This document shows, piece by piece, positions 51,500-62,805 of a stretch of DNA of 64,000 nucleotides (within the stretch, counting starts at the first letter, position 1; every line of letters begins with the position of its first letter). The notes below the pieces were generated by a model. The model ran no database searches. It was given only the letters and a program-made list of their open reading frames with translations, and was not told the DNA's origin. The DNA comes from Hexactinellida sp. DTS-2022. Taxonomy: Eukaryota > Porifera > Hexactinellida. The DNA lies in assembly GCA_028753945.1 (NCBI GenBank), contig JAPNXP010000012.1, positions 4,486,501 through 4,550,500 on the forward strand, read 5' to 3'. A program made the position numbers and the translations under genes.

Positions 51500-53059
51500 C
51501 TAGTGTTTCTGTAGCTTTCTCAGGTTAATATGGAGACCGCCTTCACACTTAGTAATCACCTGAGGAATGCGAAAAATCTCTTTGGCAACAGAAACTAACT
51601 CAAAATTATTTAGAATCTTTGATACAGCTATGACTTCTTCGCTAACTGCGAACTTCTGTCCGATGCAGTTCCTAGCGCCCCCAGAGAACGGGACATATGC
51701 AAACGGATGGCCCCCAGGTACCTCTTCTTCGAATCTATGAGGATTGTACTTTCCAGGATCCTCCCACACATCAGGCCTCCTGTGACATAAAGCTATAGCC
51801 AAGACAAGCCAGATCCCCTTGGGAATAGTGTGCTCCCCCACCTTCAGCTCTTCTGTCAGCTCTCGATGTACAAACGGAACGGGAGGGTAGAGACGCATTG
51901 CTTCCTTAATACACATGGTGGTGAACTTAAGATTGGCCACATCCTCAGATCCCACAAAGTCCCTGTCCCCTAGCACGCCCCGTATCTCCTCTCTGCACTT
52001 GTCCTGGTGCTGGGGGTGGAGTCCCAGCAGATACAGGCTCCAGGACACCCCCGATGCGGTAGTGTCGTGCCCCTCGAACAGAAACGTGTTCATCTCCTCC
52101 ATGATGTCATTGTTAGTGAGATGCGCTCCAGACTGGTCAGTCGCAGTCAGGAGGATATCAATGAAGTCCTTTTTCTTAGCAGGACGAGGTGAAGATTGCA
52201 ATTCTTCGAAGTAAGCTTTCCTCCTAGCCTTAACCACCTTCATAGAATGGTCATAAATGATCTTACAACACTTGCGGAATTTATACCCTTCAGGAGACAA
52301 GTGGAAGACAGACCTGACCTGATAGGGAATGTACGTGATTTGTGAATTCACAGATTTATTGTTGTAGTATATTGAATCGATGTATTCGCTATCAGGTGAA
52401 CCAGGCTGTTGGCAATTTGAGGTGTAAGAACATGCACAGCGTAGCATCACGTCCAACGTCATTAGTCCCACGTCATCACATATTTCCAGTTGACAAGTAC
52501 CCTCCTTCGCCAACCGACCCCACTTCTCAACCAAGCAGTCAGCTGCTGCATTGTATATTGAAATGTAACTGTTTAGAATCTCAAAATGAAATGCAGGTGT
52601 CAACATGCGTCTACGTGTGTGCCATTTTTCATTATTAGAGATTAGCAAGCCTTCTCCCAAGTAGGGTTTGACCAAATTATACACCTTTGCCTTAGGGGCT
52701 GTGGTCGCTTTCATGCATAGCACACGCCCTATTACCTCAGGGTGTGTAAGCACAATAGTATACAAAAACGGACCCATTCTCCCTCGGAAAAATTGATGTT
52801 CTAAATGATCTCGCGTGTAAGCCTCGCACCACTGGAGACCACGCTCGGTCGGTAGGAAGTATCTCATTGTGCCTAAGATAAACTCTATGGGGGGGCCGGG
52901 CAGCTTGTCTAGGATGGGTTTATTTTTCGAGAAATAAATGAACGCTTCCAGCTCGTAGAGTTGGTATATTAGGAGTGCGAGCAGAAATGGAATAACAATG
53001 TAAGTTAAATTGTCCCAAATAATCGAGAGAAAGAGATACGCATATTCACTTATGAACAT
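51500..53059 (-). CDS. CYP4-like cytochrome P450, tandem copy 2, 519 aa
   Basis: Same length and motifs as copy 1: LPGPP hinge, EGHDTT, ExxR, and FSGGARNCIG with C465. Distinguishing residues include SVNSQIT, GVLGDRDF and EIFRIPQ. The internal segment near SVNSQITYIPYQV is shared with copy 3 rather than copy 1, hinting at gene conversion or at copies 2 and 3 being closer. The frame is intact, without introns, with the conserved TATA-like box at 53126-53135. Presumed ER lipid hydroxylase. Confidence 0.96.
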   Translation of the reverse strand: MFISEYAYLFLSIIWDNLTYIVIPFLLALLIYQLYELEAFIYFSKNKPILDKLPGPPIEFILGTMRYFLPTERGLQWCEAYTRDHLEHQFFRGRMGPFLYTIVLTHPEVIGRVLCMKATTAPKAKVYNLVKPYLGEGLLISNNEKWHTRRRMLTPAFHFEILNSYISIYNAAADCLVEKWGRLAKEGTCQLEICDDVGLMTLDVMLRCACSYTSNCQQPGSPDSEYIDSIYYNNKSVNSQITYIPYQVRSVFHLSPEGYKFRKCCKIIYDHSMKVVKARRKAYFEELQSSPRPAKKKDFIDILLTATDQSGAHLTNNDIMEEMNTFLFEGHDTTASGVSWSLYLLGLHPQHQDKCREEIRGVLGDRDFVGSEDVANLKFTTMCIKEAMRLYPPVPFVHRELTEELKVGEHTIPKGIWLVLAIALCHRRPDVWEDPGKYNPHRFEEEVPGGHPFAYVPFSGGARNCIGQKFAVSEEVIAVSKILNNFELVSVAKEIFRIPQVITKCEGGLHINLRKLQKH

Positions 53060-53341
53060 TTTATTCTACAGTATAACAGTAACAATATTTTGGTCTAGTT
53101 TGCTGTACTGGCGACTGTGAATCACTTTTTATATAAAAATCATGCTTTGTACGTATTTATATTGCAAAACATGCCTTCCCACTAGCTAGTCACAATGGGG
53201 CCTAATACCCACTTGAATGAGTCTGTGTTGTAATGTGATCAGTTTATTATACAGCCATTTGTAAATTTACTTCTAATCCTGGTCTGATCCAATTTTCATA
53301 AGCCTAAATCACAGAGGATTCCAAATTTTCGCGCTCCTAAT

Positions 53342-53976
53342 TCAAATTTTCAAAAAATCATGCACCGAAACAGGGGCGTCAGAAGGGGGGGGGGCATGTG
53401 CCCCCCTCAAAAATATCGGTGCCCCTACCACGGTGCCCCCCTCATCTGTGCATCCCCTCGCCTGAGCCCCTTCCCCTGTACAAATAGATGAAATAACAAA
53501 ACCAATGATACACATGAGTTCAAATGTCATGATACTACTGCTCTTATCCGATGTGAAACTATCAAAAAGACATAAAATCACGTCATTGTAACTTAGTGTT
53601 GTAATTACATTGTAGTGTCGATCGTCCTCTGCTGAAATATTTATAATTCTCTCTTTAGGATAATCTCCAGGGGGGAAGTGAGTGGTGAAATCTTCCATTC
53701 CATATGAGGAGATACGGTACACTCGTATCTGAAGCCCAAGGGTGTAACCAAGTAGGAACATCTCAATCTATTTAACCGAACTTCTTTGACCTAATTAGCA
53801 ATAATCATAATGCAATAGTATATTAATTATCAAGTATGTAGGTGTACCTCGTAAGCTAAGTTGGCAAGACACAACTGCAATACTTCCATTGTGTTTCCTT
53901 GTTCGTGGAACTCTCTTTTGTTAGCAAATGACCACTTCTTCAAAAATGGGTACTTTTCAAACATTGGTTTAACACA
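53342..53976 (-). pseudogene. OTULIN remnant 2 (exons C and E only)
   Basis: Exon C is at 53976-53848 and the last-exon frame runs to 53342. It has the same exon D deletion and the same repeat-derived 3' replacement as remnant 1, so the damage predates the duplication of units 1 and 2. Not functional. Confidence 0.85.
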
Positions 53977-54399
53977 CTATGAAAAATAGTATCATATATT
54001 AGGTAAAATATTACTAGTACAATGGCGTTTGCCTACAAGAAATGACTCTGTTAGCAATTTACTTTCATGTCCAAGCGAGCATTTTAAACTAATTGTGTTC
54101 CTAAAAGCAAGTTCGCCTATTATAGCAAGCAAATTTCGTGTGCAAAATGCGACTTGCTAAAGTACTATTAAAGACAGTGACCATAGTATCTTAGTGTTTA
54201 ACTACAACATTTCCTTTCCTACTCATCCAAAAGAAGAACGATTTCTATACAATGAAGTAAACATCAATTTAGCAAGGCAAATATTGAAAAGCAACTTGGA
54301 AATTTTTCGAATCTGGGGTCAGACGTCAATAGGCTCTGGATCTCTTTCAATAAAGTTTATCAATTAATCCTCTCGCTCTCTTGTGTTCCTAAGATCAAG

Positions 54400-55696
54400 A
54401 TGCCGCTATTTCCTAGATAACAAATTACTCCGAGTTACCATTAAGGATAAAAATGCTTCCTGGAGTAGATACAAGAATACACCATCATACAGCAATCTGA
54501 TGATATACATTCAAGCAAGAAATAAGGTAGCCGCTTTGATTACTAAACTAAGGCGTTCATTTGAAAATAGATTAACATCGGAGATACGCAATCCCAAAGA
54601 TGTACGTAAACTTTTCCAAAACGCTAAGCAACGTATGTCCACCCAGAATCCAAATATATGTTTAGTGAAAAGAGATGGCTGGTCTCCATACATCAATTTA
54701 ACTCTGTTTATATACCAACAGTCAACAGAGTATCGTATGCCGCCCGGCTACCATTTATCCCTAACTCAGTTGATGACATTGATATTAGTGAAGGTTTAAT
54801 TAGACAAAATATAGAACTGCCAAATATATCTAAGACTCCAGGACCAGACGATATTCACCCCTTACTATTAAAACAATTTCCTGACTATCTATCAGGGCCG
54901 CTCTGCATTATATTTAATTTGAGTCTTAAAACAGGTTCACTTCCGGACGATTGGAAAGCCGCCAACATTGTACCTATACATAAGAAACAGGAAAGTAAAT
55001 ATGCAAAAAACTATCGCCCTATTTCTCTCACATCTATCGTAATGAAATTGTTTGAATCAATACTCAAACCACATATAATAAGCCACTTGTTAAACAACAA
55101 CCTATTAACCCAGAACAGCATGGCTTTGTGCCCAAGCGTTCTTGTATCTTAAACCTCTTGGAGTTCGTGGAGAACTGGTCTTCATCAATTGATAAAGGTT
55201 TGCCTGTAGACATAGTGTAAATTTTGAGAAAGCCTTCGATCGAGTGTAAATAAATATATTGCTCGACAAATTGGATGCAATTGGTTTCCGAGGTAACTTA
55301 TTGCGATGGTTCACTTCATATACGGTAATACCTATCACTGACAGAAAACAAAGGGTTAAAATAAACCAATCATATTCTCCTTGGTCACGAGTGCCTGAAG
55401 GGATACCTCAAGGCTCCGTCTTAGGACCCTTACTCTTTCTAATACTATATACATTCGATATGTCAACACACTCCAATATCACTCCCTTCAAATTATCTGG
55501 CTCTACGTTTCTGTCAACATTTGCAGATGATACGAAATTGTATTGTCAGTCAAAAGATCGAAACAACTGTGCCAACCTAAAGCGGGACCTAAATAACCTC
55601 TCTGTCTGGTCCAAACTAAACCACATGTCAATAAACATTGACAATCAACTGTATTATACCTTGGTAGGTCCAATACAACGTATACACTATTTGTGA
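54400..55696 (+). mobile_element. Non-LTR retrotransposon reverse-transcriptase fragment, unit 2
   Basis: The same insertion as in unit 1, without the internal MITE. The blocks KTPGPDDIHPLLLKQFPDYL, NYRPISLTSIVMKLFE, GIPQGSVLGPLLFL and FADDTKL are visible in shifting frames. Confidence 0.88.
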
Positions 55697-55925
55697 ATTT
55701 CCAATGACTGGGACCTCTACTATTAAGCGCCTGAACAGGAATTTGATAATATTATTTATACACAAAAACAAGGATATCTCTGTATAACATTAAAAAATAA
55801 AAACAAAAATTTAACAACCCCAAAAGCATCCCTACATGATGAACTGTTCATGTGATTTAGTACCGAATAGCGATAACTATGAAACATATCTTAATAAAAG
55901 CTGTGACTAACCCCTCTCAAGGAAC

Positions 55926-57485
55926 CTAGTGTTTCTGTAGCTTTCTCAGGTTAATATGGAGACCGCCTTCACACTTAGTAATCACCTGAGGAATGCGAAC
56001 AATCTCTTTGGCAACAGAAACTAACTCAAAATTATTTAGAATCTTTGATACAGCTATGACTTCTTCGCTAACTGCGAACTTCTGTCCGATGCAGTTCCTA
56101 GCTCCCCCAGAGAACGGGACATATGCAAACGGATGGCCCCCAGGTACCTCTTCTTCGAATCTATGAGGATTGTACTTTCCAGGATCCTCCCACACATCAG
56201 GCCTCCTGTGACATAAAGTTATCGCCAAGACAAGCCAGATCCCCTTGGGAATAGTGTGCTCCCCCACCTTCAGCTCTTCTGTCAGCTCTCGATGTACAAA
56301 CGGAACGGGAGGGTAGAGACGCATTGCTTCCTTAATACACATGGTGGTGAACTTAAGATTGGCCACATCCTCAGATCCCACAAATTCCCTGCCCCCTAGC
56401 ACGCCCCGTATCTCCTCTCTGCACTTGTCCTGGTGCTGGGGGTGGAGTCCCAGCAGATACAGGCTCCAGGACACCCCCGATGCGGTAGTGTCGTGCCCCT
56501 CGAACAGAAACGTGTTCATCTCCTCCATGATGTCATTGTTAGTGAGATGCGCTCCAGACTGGTCAGTCGCAGTCAAGAGAATATCAATGAAGTCCTTTTT
56601 CTTAGCAGGACGAGGTGAAGTTTGCAATTCTTCGAAGTAAGCTTTCCTCCTAGCCTTAACCACCTTCATAGAATGGTCATAAATGATCTTACAACACTTG
56701 CGGAATTTATACCCTTCAGGAGACAAGTGGAAGACAGACCTGACCTGATAAGGAATGTACGTGATTTGTGAATTCACAGATTTATTGTTGTAGTATATTG
56801 AATCGATGTATTCGCTATCAGGTGAACCAGGCTGTTGGCAATTTGAGGTGTAAGAACATGCACAGCGTAGCATCACGTCCAACGTCATTAGTCCTACGTC
56901 ATCACATATTTCCAGTTGACAAGTACCCTCCTTCGCCAACCGACCCCACTTCTCAACCAAGCAGTCAGTTGCTGCATTGTATATTGAAATGTAACTGTTT
57001 AGAATCTCAAAATGAAATGCAGGTGTCAACATGCGTCTACGTGTGTGCCATTTTTCATTATTAGAGATTAGCAAGCCTTCTCCCAAGTAGGGTTTGACCA
57101 AATTATACACCTTTGCCTTAGGGGCTGTGGTCGCTTTCATGCATAGCACACGCCCTATTACCTCAGGGTGTGTCAGCATAATACCATACAAAAACGGACC
57201 CATTCTCCCTCGGAAAAATTGTTGTTCTAAATGATCTCGCGTGTAAGCCTCACACCACTGGAGACCACGCTCGGTCGGTAGGAAGTATCTCATTGTGCCT
57301 AAGATAAACTCTATGGGGGGGCCGGGCAGCTTGTCTAGGATCAGTTTATTTTTCGAGAAATAAATGAACGCTTCCAGCTCGTAGAGTTGGTATATTAGGA
57401 GTGCGAGCAGAAATGGAATAACAATGTAAGTTAAATTGTCCCAGATAATCGAGAGAGACAGATAAGCGTATACACTTATGACCAT
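55926..57485 (-). CDS. CYP4-like cytochrome P450, tandem copy 3, 519 aa
   Basis: Full-length P450 with the same motifs as copies 1 and 2. It is the most diverged of the three at the N-terminus (MVISVYAYLSLS) and in the B-C region (YGIMLTHPEV instead of YTIVLTHPEV). The heme-ligand cysteine (C465) and the EGHDTT helix are unchanged. TATA-like box at 57545-57554. It neighbours the complete OTULIN gene, so this is probably the ancestral arrangement from which units 1 and 2 arose. Confidence 0.96.
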   Translation of the reverse strand: MVISVYAYLSLSIIWDNLTYIVIPFLLALLIYQLYELEAFIYFSKNKLILDKLPGPPIEFILGTMRYFLPTERGLQWCEAYTRDHLEQQFFRGRMGPFLYGIMLTHPEVIGRVLCMKATTAPKAKVYNLVKPYLGEGLLISNNEKWHTRRRMLTPAFHFEILNSYISIYNAATDCLVEKWGRLAKEGTCQLEICDDVGLMTLDVMLRCACSYTSNCQQPGSPDSEYIDSIYYNNKSVNSQITYIPYQVRSVFHLSPEGYKFRKCCKIIYDHSMKVVKARRKAYFEELQTSPRPAKKKDFIDILLTATDQSGAHLTNNDIMEEMNTFLFEGHDTTASGVSWSLYLLGLHPQHQDKCREEIRGVLGGREFVGSEDVANLKFTTMCIKEAMRLYPPVPFVHRELTEELKVGEHTIPKGIWLVLAITLCHRRPDVWEDPGKYNPHRFEEEVPGGHPFAYVPFSGGARNCIGQKFAVSEEVIAVSKILNNFELVSVAKEIVRIPQVITKCEGGLHINLRKLQKH

Positions 57486-57757
57486 TCTATTCTACACATA
57501 TACGTATATTGGTCTAGTTTGCACTACTGGCGACTGTGAATCACTTTTTATATAAAAATCATGCTTTGTACATATTTAATTGCAAATGTCACATACCTTC
57601 CCACTAGCTAGTCACGATGGGATCTCGATACCTAATACTCACTTGAATGAGTTTGTGTTGTAATGTGATCAACCAAATATTCTAACTAGTTTAATTATCT
57701 TAGCACTAAAAACATTTAAACATATTTCGGATTGTTAGGTTATAAAATAAAGAATCA

Positions 57758-60151
57758 TTAGTGAAATACAGTTGAAGACAAATGGAATTCCTCATTGTAA
57801 CTTAGTGTTGTAATTACATTGTAGTGTCGATCGTCCTCTGCTGAAATATTTATAATTCTCTCTTTAGGATAATCTCCAGGAGGGAAGTGAGTGGTGAAAT
57901 CTTCCATTCCATATGAGGAGATACGGTACACTCGTATCTGAAGCCCCAGGGTATAACCAAGTAGGAACATCTCAATCTATTTAAGGAGTTTGATTTAATT
58001 GGATAAAAATACCTATACAGTGGAGTTGCTTATTAGCAACTCCCCTATTAGCAATATTATATTATATATATAGTATATATATTAATATATATATATATTG
58101 CTTTATTAGCAACCGCTTTTCAGATCCCTAGCGTGACAATACTGTTAATTTTAATCCCCTATTAGCTACCAGATTTAGTGCCAAACACGGGTTGTTATTA
58201 AGCGAACTCCACTGTACTTCACAAAATCAAAGTTTTAGAATTACCATCTCTAGTCCACCTATACTTCCAACATTATTGAGATGATTGCATAGGAAATCTT
58301 CGAGTGACAGAGCAGTCTCTCTGAGGAAAAAATATTCCATTCCGTGAGGGAGTTCTCCTCCTTTCTGCGAAATTTCCCAGTAGTCAGCTGATTTAACGAA
58401 CATGTAGAACTTAATAGCCTCCATTAGAGAAAAGTCAAATAAGTGAGATGGATTCGAGTTCAGTTTTCTATAAAAGTAAACTATTCTTTCAAACTTATTC
58501 TTTAACCGAACTTCTTTGACCTAATTAGGAATAATCATAATGCAATAGTATATTAATTATCAAGTATGTAGGTGTACCTCGTAAGCTAAGTTGGCAAGAC
58601 ACAACTGCAATACTTCCATTGTGTTTCCTTGTTCGTGGAACTCTCTTTTGTTAGCAAATGACCACTTCTTCAAAAATGGGTACTTTTCAAACATTGGTTT
58701 AACACACTATGAAAAATAGTACCATAAATAAAGTTTGCTAGTACAATGGCGTTTGCCTACTGAAATGAATCTATTAGCAATCTACTTTCTACTCCAAGTG
58801 AGCATTTAAAGCTAATTGTGTTCCTAAAAGCAAGTTCGCCTATTATAGCAAGCAAATTTCGTGTGCAAAATGCGATTGCTCTAGTGCTATTAAGCAAACT
58901 CCACATTGTATAAAGTTCGTTTTAATAAGATATTCGGTTGGTTCTGGTATTTACGCACTCACTTCTTGTGCTTCAGCTATAGACCCCATATTCTCTAGGA
59001 TCGGGCAGTGTGTTAACTGTTCTATGGTGAAAGCCTGAAACAGATTAGAACGTATCGCACAGTAGTTATCTCCACGGATCACCATCAGATGAGTGAAACC
59101 CAGCTCCCCAAGCAACAGATATCCCTAAGGAATTATTAAAGTAAATTAGACAGTCTAAAATACTGCCCAATTTGTTAATAAGTGGAAAATGTTTATAATA
59201 CAATACCTCTAGATTGCATTATGTTAATACAGTCGCCTTGTTGTAATTTAAATTATATTTTCAAAGTAACTAAGTAGTAGTATATTGTAATAACAATCTT
59301 CTACGTATATTTAGCTCTGGTTGTGGATGGTAAATGAAGAAGTAGCTTTATAAAAAAATATTACTAATGACATATGTAATAGGGTGTTTAACTACCAAGT
59401 ACCAACTAATAATAATTGCTTACATCAAATTTACGATACGTACTATTCATTTTAGAATTAGATCATACGTATTGATATCTAAAATATAATATTAATTAAA
59501 ATAACTTCCATTAATCTTGTTTACATAGAAAAAATATTGATATGCGAATCAATAAAACTACTTTAGTGAAATTAATCGAATCTAAAAATAACTTGCCAAA
59601 CTTATAATTAAAAATTATTGCTTTTCATATACTAATGAACTAAAGCAACTTTACAGGCATATTAGTCACTAAAACAGTGGTTGTCAACACGGCATACGAG
59701 AGGCATTTACCTAATTAAATCAGTTTTCATATAGCGACTCTATTTCCCTATATATTGATAATAATTACTATGTTAGGTACTATGGAAAACACCATACACA
59801 TCAGGTCATAGAATGGGATTTAAATATTTGTTTATGTAGAATATACTTGTTATAATCCTTGTAAGTTCTCAACAACAATTAATTAAATAATAAATATGTA
59901 TGAAAATTATTTGAAACAAGAAATATATTACAATACTCATCGTTAATAAATAGTACCAAACTAACATTCCTAACTCTCTCTGCTACCTCAGTTTTGCCTG
60001 TCCATTCTTTGGCAATGTAATCCTTGAAAGTTATAGGAATGCCGATGTTGAAACGAAGTAGGCTGGAATCAGTAAGCTGTAACTCAGCTTGTGGCTCCGT
60101 GTAAATACTACTAGCCACTCTGACAACTTTAGCCGAGTATAAGAAACACAT
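57758..60151 (-). CDS. OTULIN: OTULIN-like linear-ubiquitin deubiquitinase, 5 exons, about 320 aa
   Basis: Exons in transcript order: A 60151-59975, B 59124-58963, C 58706-58578, D 58520-58245, E 57976-57758, all GT-AG and phase 0. The assembly shows RGDNYCAIR with catalytic C81 (exon B), SLEDFLCNHLNNVGSIGGLEM (exon D) joined to IEMFLLGYTLGLQIRVY, and EDDRHYN with H299 and N301 (exon E). This is the Cys-His-Asn triad of OTULIN (C129/H339/N341 in human). OTULIN cleaves Met1-linked ubiquitin chains to restrain NF-kB and cell-death signalling. Exon A may not be the first exon, so the N-terminus is less certain. Its 3' half has been duplicated twice downstream as pseudogenes. Confidence 0.88.
58018..58214. 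mobile_element. pogo/Tigger-like MITE in OTULIN intron D-E
   Basis: Ends CAGTGGAGTTGCTTATTAGC and (reverse) CAGTGGAGTTCGCTTAATAA, TA-flanked, with a long AT dinucleotide run in the middle. Confidence 0.75.
58744..58908. mobile_element. Degenerate pogo-like MITE in OTULIN intron B-C; duplication breakpoint
   Basis: Ends CAATGGCGTTTGCC and (reverse) CAATGTGGAGTTTGCTTAAT, next to TA. Units 1 and 2 share only the left part and then switch to the sequence leading to the LINE fragment, so a duplication breakpoint lies in it. Confidence 0.55.
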
Positions 60152-60190
60152 TATAGTAAAAATTTATCTGTTTCATGCATTGGTACCTCA

Positions 60191-60837
60191 CAGGGTTCTA
60201 AAAATGAATGTAAAAATTAAGGCGCCTTAATTTTGGTCATTCATGTCTACTCGCCATATTTTTTTTCGTCTTAGCTCCAATTGATTTACTAGCCTTATTT
60301 TGTTTTCAGGATTACCCCTCTAGGTTTACTCGCCTTAGTTTTTTTTTCGGTCATAGCCCAATTGGTAGACTCATCATATAGCAACTTTTACTCCAGTTAA
60401 GTATAAATAAATGTTGACAAGCCACAATTTTTCAAATTATACTTTGCACAATTACTGTTTACTATATGTAAAACACCATTATTAGCTTTTTCGTTACTAG
60501 AGATTTTTATTAATATACTATTACACCTTTGCCACTAATTGGGCAAATTAATTAAGACTTGAAAAAAGCACGTGTTTCGAATATCTATTGTTCACCAAAT
60601 ATTTACACGCTTTAATTTACTTTCCTTAAGTTTTACACGCCTTAATTTTTTCCATCTAATAAATTTATTTACTAGCCTTAATCTTTTTTCTGGAACCCAT
60701 GAATAATTTTACTCGCCTTAATTTTTATATTTCGCTTTTTTCATTTATCATACTTGCCATACTATTTTTTCTTAAAACTAAAAAAAAACAAGGCTTATGG
60801 GTATGGTGAGTAAAAATTAAGGCGTGTAAAACCCTAC
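60191..60837. mobile_element. Repeat-rich MITE with TACCTCA duplication
   Basis: Ends CAGGGTT and AACCCTAC, flanked by TACCTCA at 60184-60190 and 60838-60844. The interior repeats TTTACTCGCCTTAATTTTTT-type units (about six, in both orientations). The right flank carries a further 20-odd-bp tandem duplication (CTACCCTACTACCTCATTAA). Probably hAT-like. Confidence 0.6.
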
Positions 60838-61495
60838 TACCTCATTAATTACTACCCTACTACCTCATTAACAACATATACTATTTTCCGACTTTATCTA
60901 AACACACATTTAGATTACAGACATAAATCCATTGGGTTAACATTGGTGAGAAGAGCATACACTTGCAAATCTATTTCTAATCATCGAGTGTTAAAAGGAA
61001 GCGTCAAGAGACGTATTATGAGCTTAATTAAATAATAAATATAGTGCAAATGTTGTAGAAGGAAATATAATTAATCAAATGGTTTATACGTTTATAACTG
61101 ATATGTGAAATCCAATGATTCGAAATTTACAGACATAATTATTAATTAATAAGGTTAATCGTATAATGCTGATAAATCAATGCAATACAAATGTCATTTT
61201 CCAGGTAGGCGAATAACATAATTCAATTTACTAGTGCCTACCAAATAAATTTCAGCCTGTAATATATAAATACACTGCATTTAAGCTCAAATAGTTTAGT
61301 GCGTCTGTATTTTTAACTTTGTTAATTCAAGAAAATAATGGTAAGTGTCTATTTGTTGGAAGGGAATACGCGTGTAAATCATTTATTTGAATTGTAACTA
61401 TAATATAATATAATATATCTATGAGTGGCGTGTCCAGGGGTTAGGGCAAGGGATCCATGCAAGTTCCCAAAACTTTTCAAGGGGCCATATTGTAG

Positions 61496-62495
61496 TTAAG
61501 CCCACCATACACGATGGAACTGTTGCACGCAATAAAGTTGCATGCAACACAATTTCCGTGCAACAATGTTGCATACAACATACAATTACGTGAAACATTG
61601 TTGCATGGAAATTACTTTATTACACATGGGAAAAATCTTATTTTAAATCAGTACTATACATATAATCCCAATGGATTTGTTATTTTCCAATTCAATATTA
61701 TGGATAAAATACACATTGTCGTTTCCGCATTCGTAATTAATATACTTCGCCGGAGGAAATTGCATTTGATCCGTCAACGCAATAGGAGAATCTCCTGGGT
61801 TAAGGATTGGATCAAAAATGCATTTCATCAATTGGTGAAAGAAATTTCTTCATTTGACACAACCAATTATATAAATTTGCAGGGATGGATCGTCTGTCCT
61901 GTGATAAGGTATAACAATTTTTGGTATTCTTAGTTAGACCTGGATATTTATATATACATCCAAACCTCCCTTATCCGGGCACTGTCTCTCGGAGGCTGCC
62001 CATAACTTGAAATTTGCCCGGATCTTAGAAATACAATGGCTAGTACATGTGCAATCCCAAAGTGTATAATCCATATTTTATAGATTCATTCAAAAATTAA
62101 AAAACGGTCGTTAGCGGGTCGTGGATAATTTAAGATGTGTAGTGTTTCTAGGAAAAGAATATGCTGCAATACGATCAGTATTTTTATAAACCGTGCTCAA
62201 ATTTATAATATATACATTTCTGATCGCATAATAGGTGGCTGAATAAGGGTACTGAAAAAGTAAGCAGTAAATTAAATAGGTACACTAGAAACTCATGAAC
62301 ATGTGAATTCTTCAATTGTTTTGAGAAAGTGAAAAGAATGCAAACGAAAATAATCTGAAACAGGTACGGAATTTCCACATTTTCGTGCAACAATGTTGCA
62401 AGAAAATTAAACATGTTCAATTCCATGCAAAAATATTGCGTACAACAATCAACATACACGATGCAACAAAGTTGAATCGTGTATGGTGGGCTTAA
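61496..62495. mobile_element. Harbinger-like non-autonomous element
   Basis: The inverted ends AAGCCCACCATACACGAT are flanked by TTAA on both sides (61496-61499 and 62492-62495), compatible with the TWA duplication of PIF/Harbinger. Subterminal regions repeat GTTGCA many times in both orientations. An internal frame (61514-61933) carries RRRKLHLIRQRNRRISWVKD, resembling the N-terminus of Harbinger transposases. It is far too short to be active. Confidence 0.65.
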
Positions 62496-62805
62496 GTAGA
62501 TACAAATACATTTCAGAAATATCTTTTGGCATAACTTTTGGTCCCCTAATGGATATTTATTTCTGTGTACGTTAATGATATTTATTGAGAACTTCTAGTA
62601 TAGTAAATTAGATATTTGTGTAATGAAATAAAATTGCTATAAAGTTGTATTTGTAAAATGAGTAGAAAGAGAAATAGCAAGGTCACAACGTAATTGTGTT
62701 ATTTGTTCAATTCAATTTGCCAGATATCATAATTTTTTACAAACTAAAATAGAACTTGATATCATTTTAACTCAGATAATTTACCATACAATTAACTTCC
62801 TGTAG

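Larger units (their letters stand above)
51300..55725. repeat. Tandem unit 2: CYP4-like gene, OTULIN remnant, LINE fragment
   Basis: Second copy, about 4.43 kb, nearly identical to unit 1 except for the two MITEs and scattered substitutions. Confidence 0.85.
55726..58860. repeat. Tandem unit 3 (parental-type copy, continues into intact OTULIN)
   Basis: Third copy. Similarity to units 1 and 2 covers the CYP gene, the last OTULIN exon, exon C and intron B-C. It ends inside the degenerate MITE at 58744-58908. No LINE fragment follows. Confidence 0.8.
60152..62805. other. Intergenic spacer with hAT-like and Harbinger-like elements
   Basis: About 2.65 kb between OTULIN and the second adhesion GPCR. 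It contains the elements at 60191-60837 and 61496-62495 and a short hAT-like scrap near 61430. No host gene was recognised. Confidence 0.6.
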
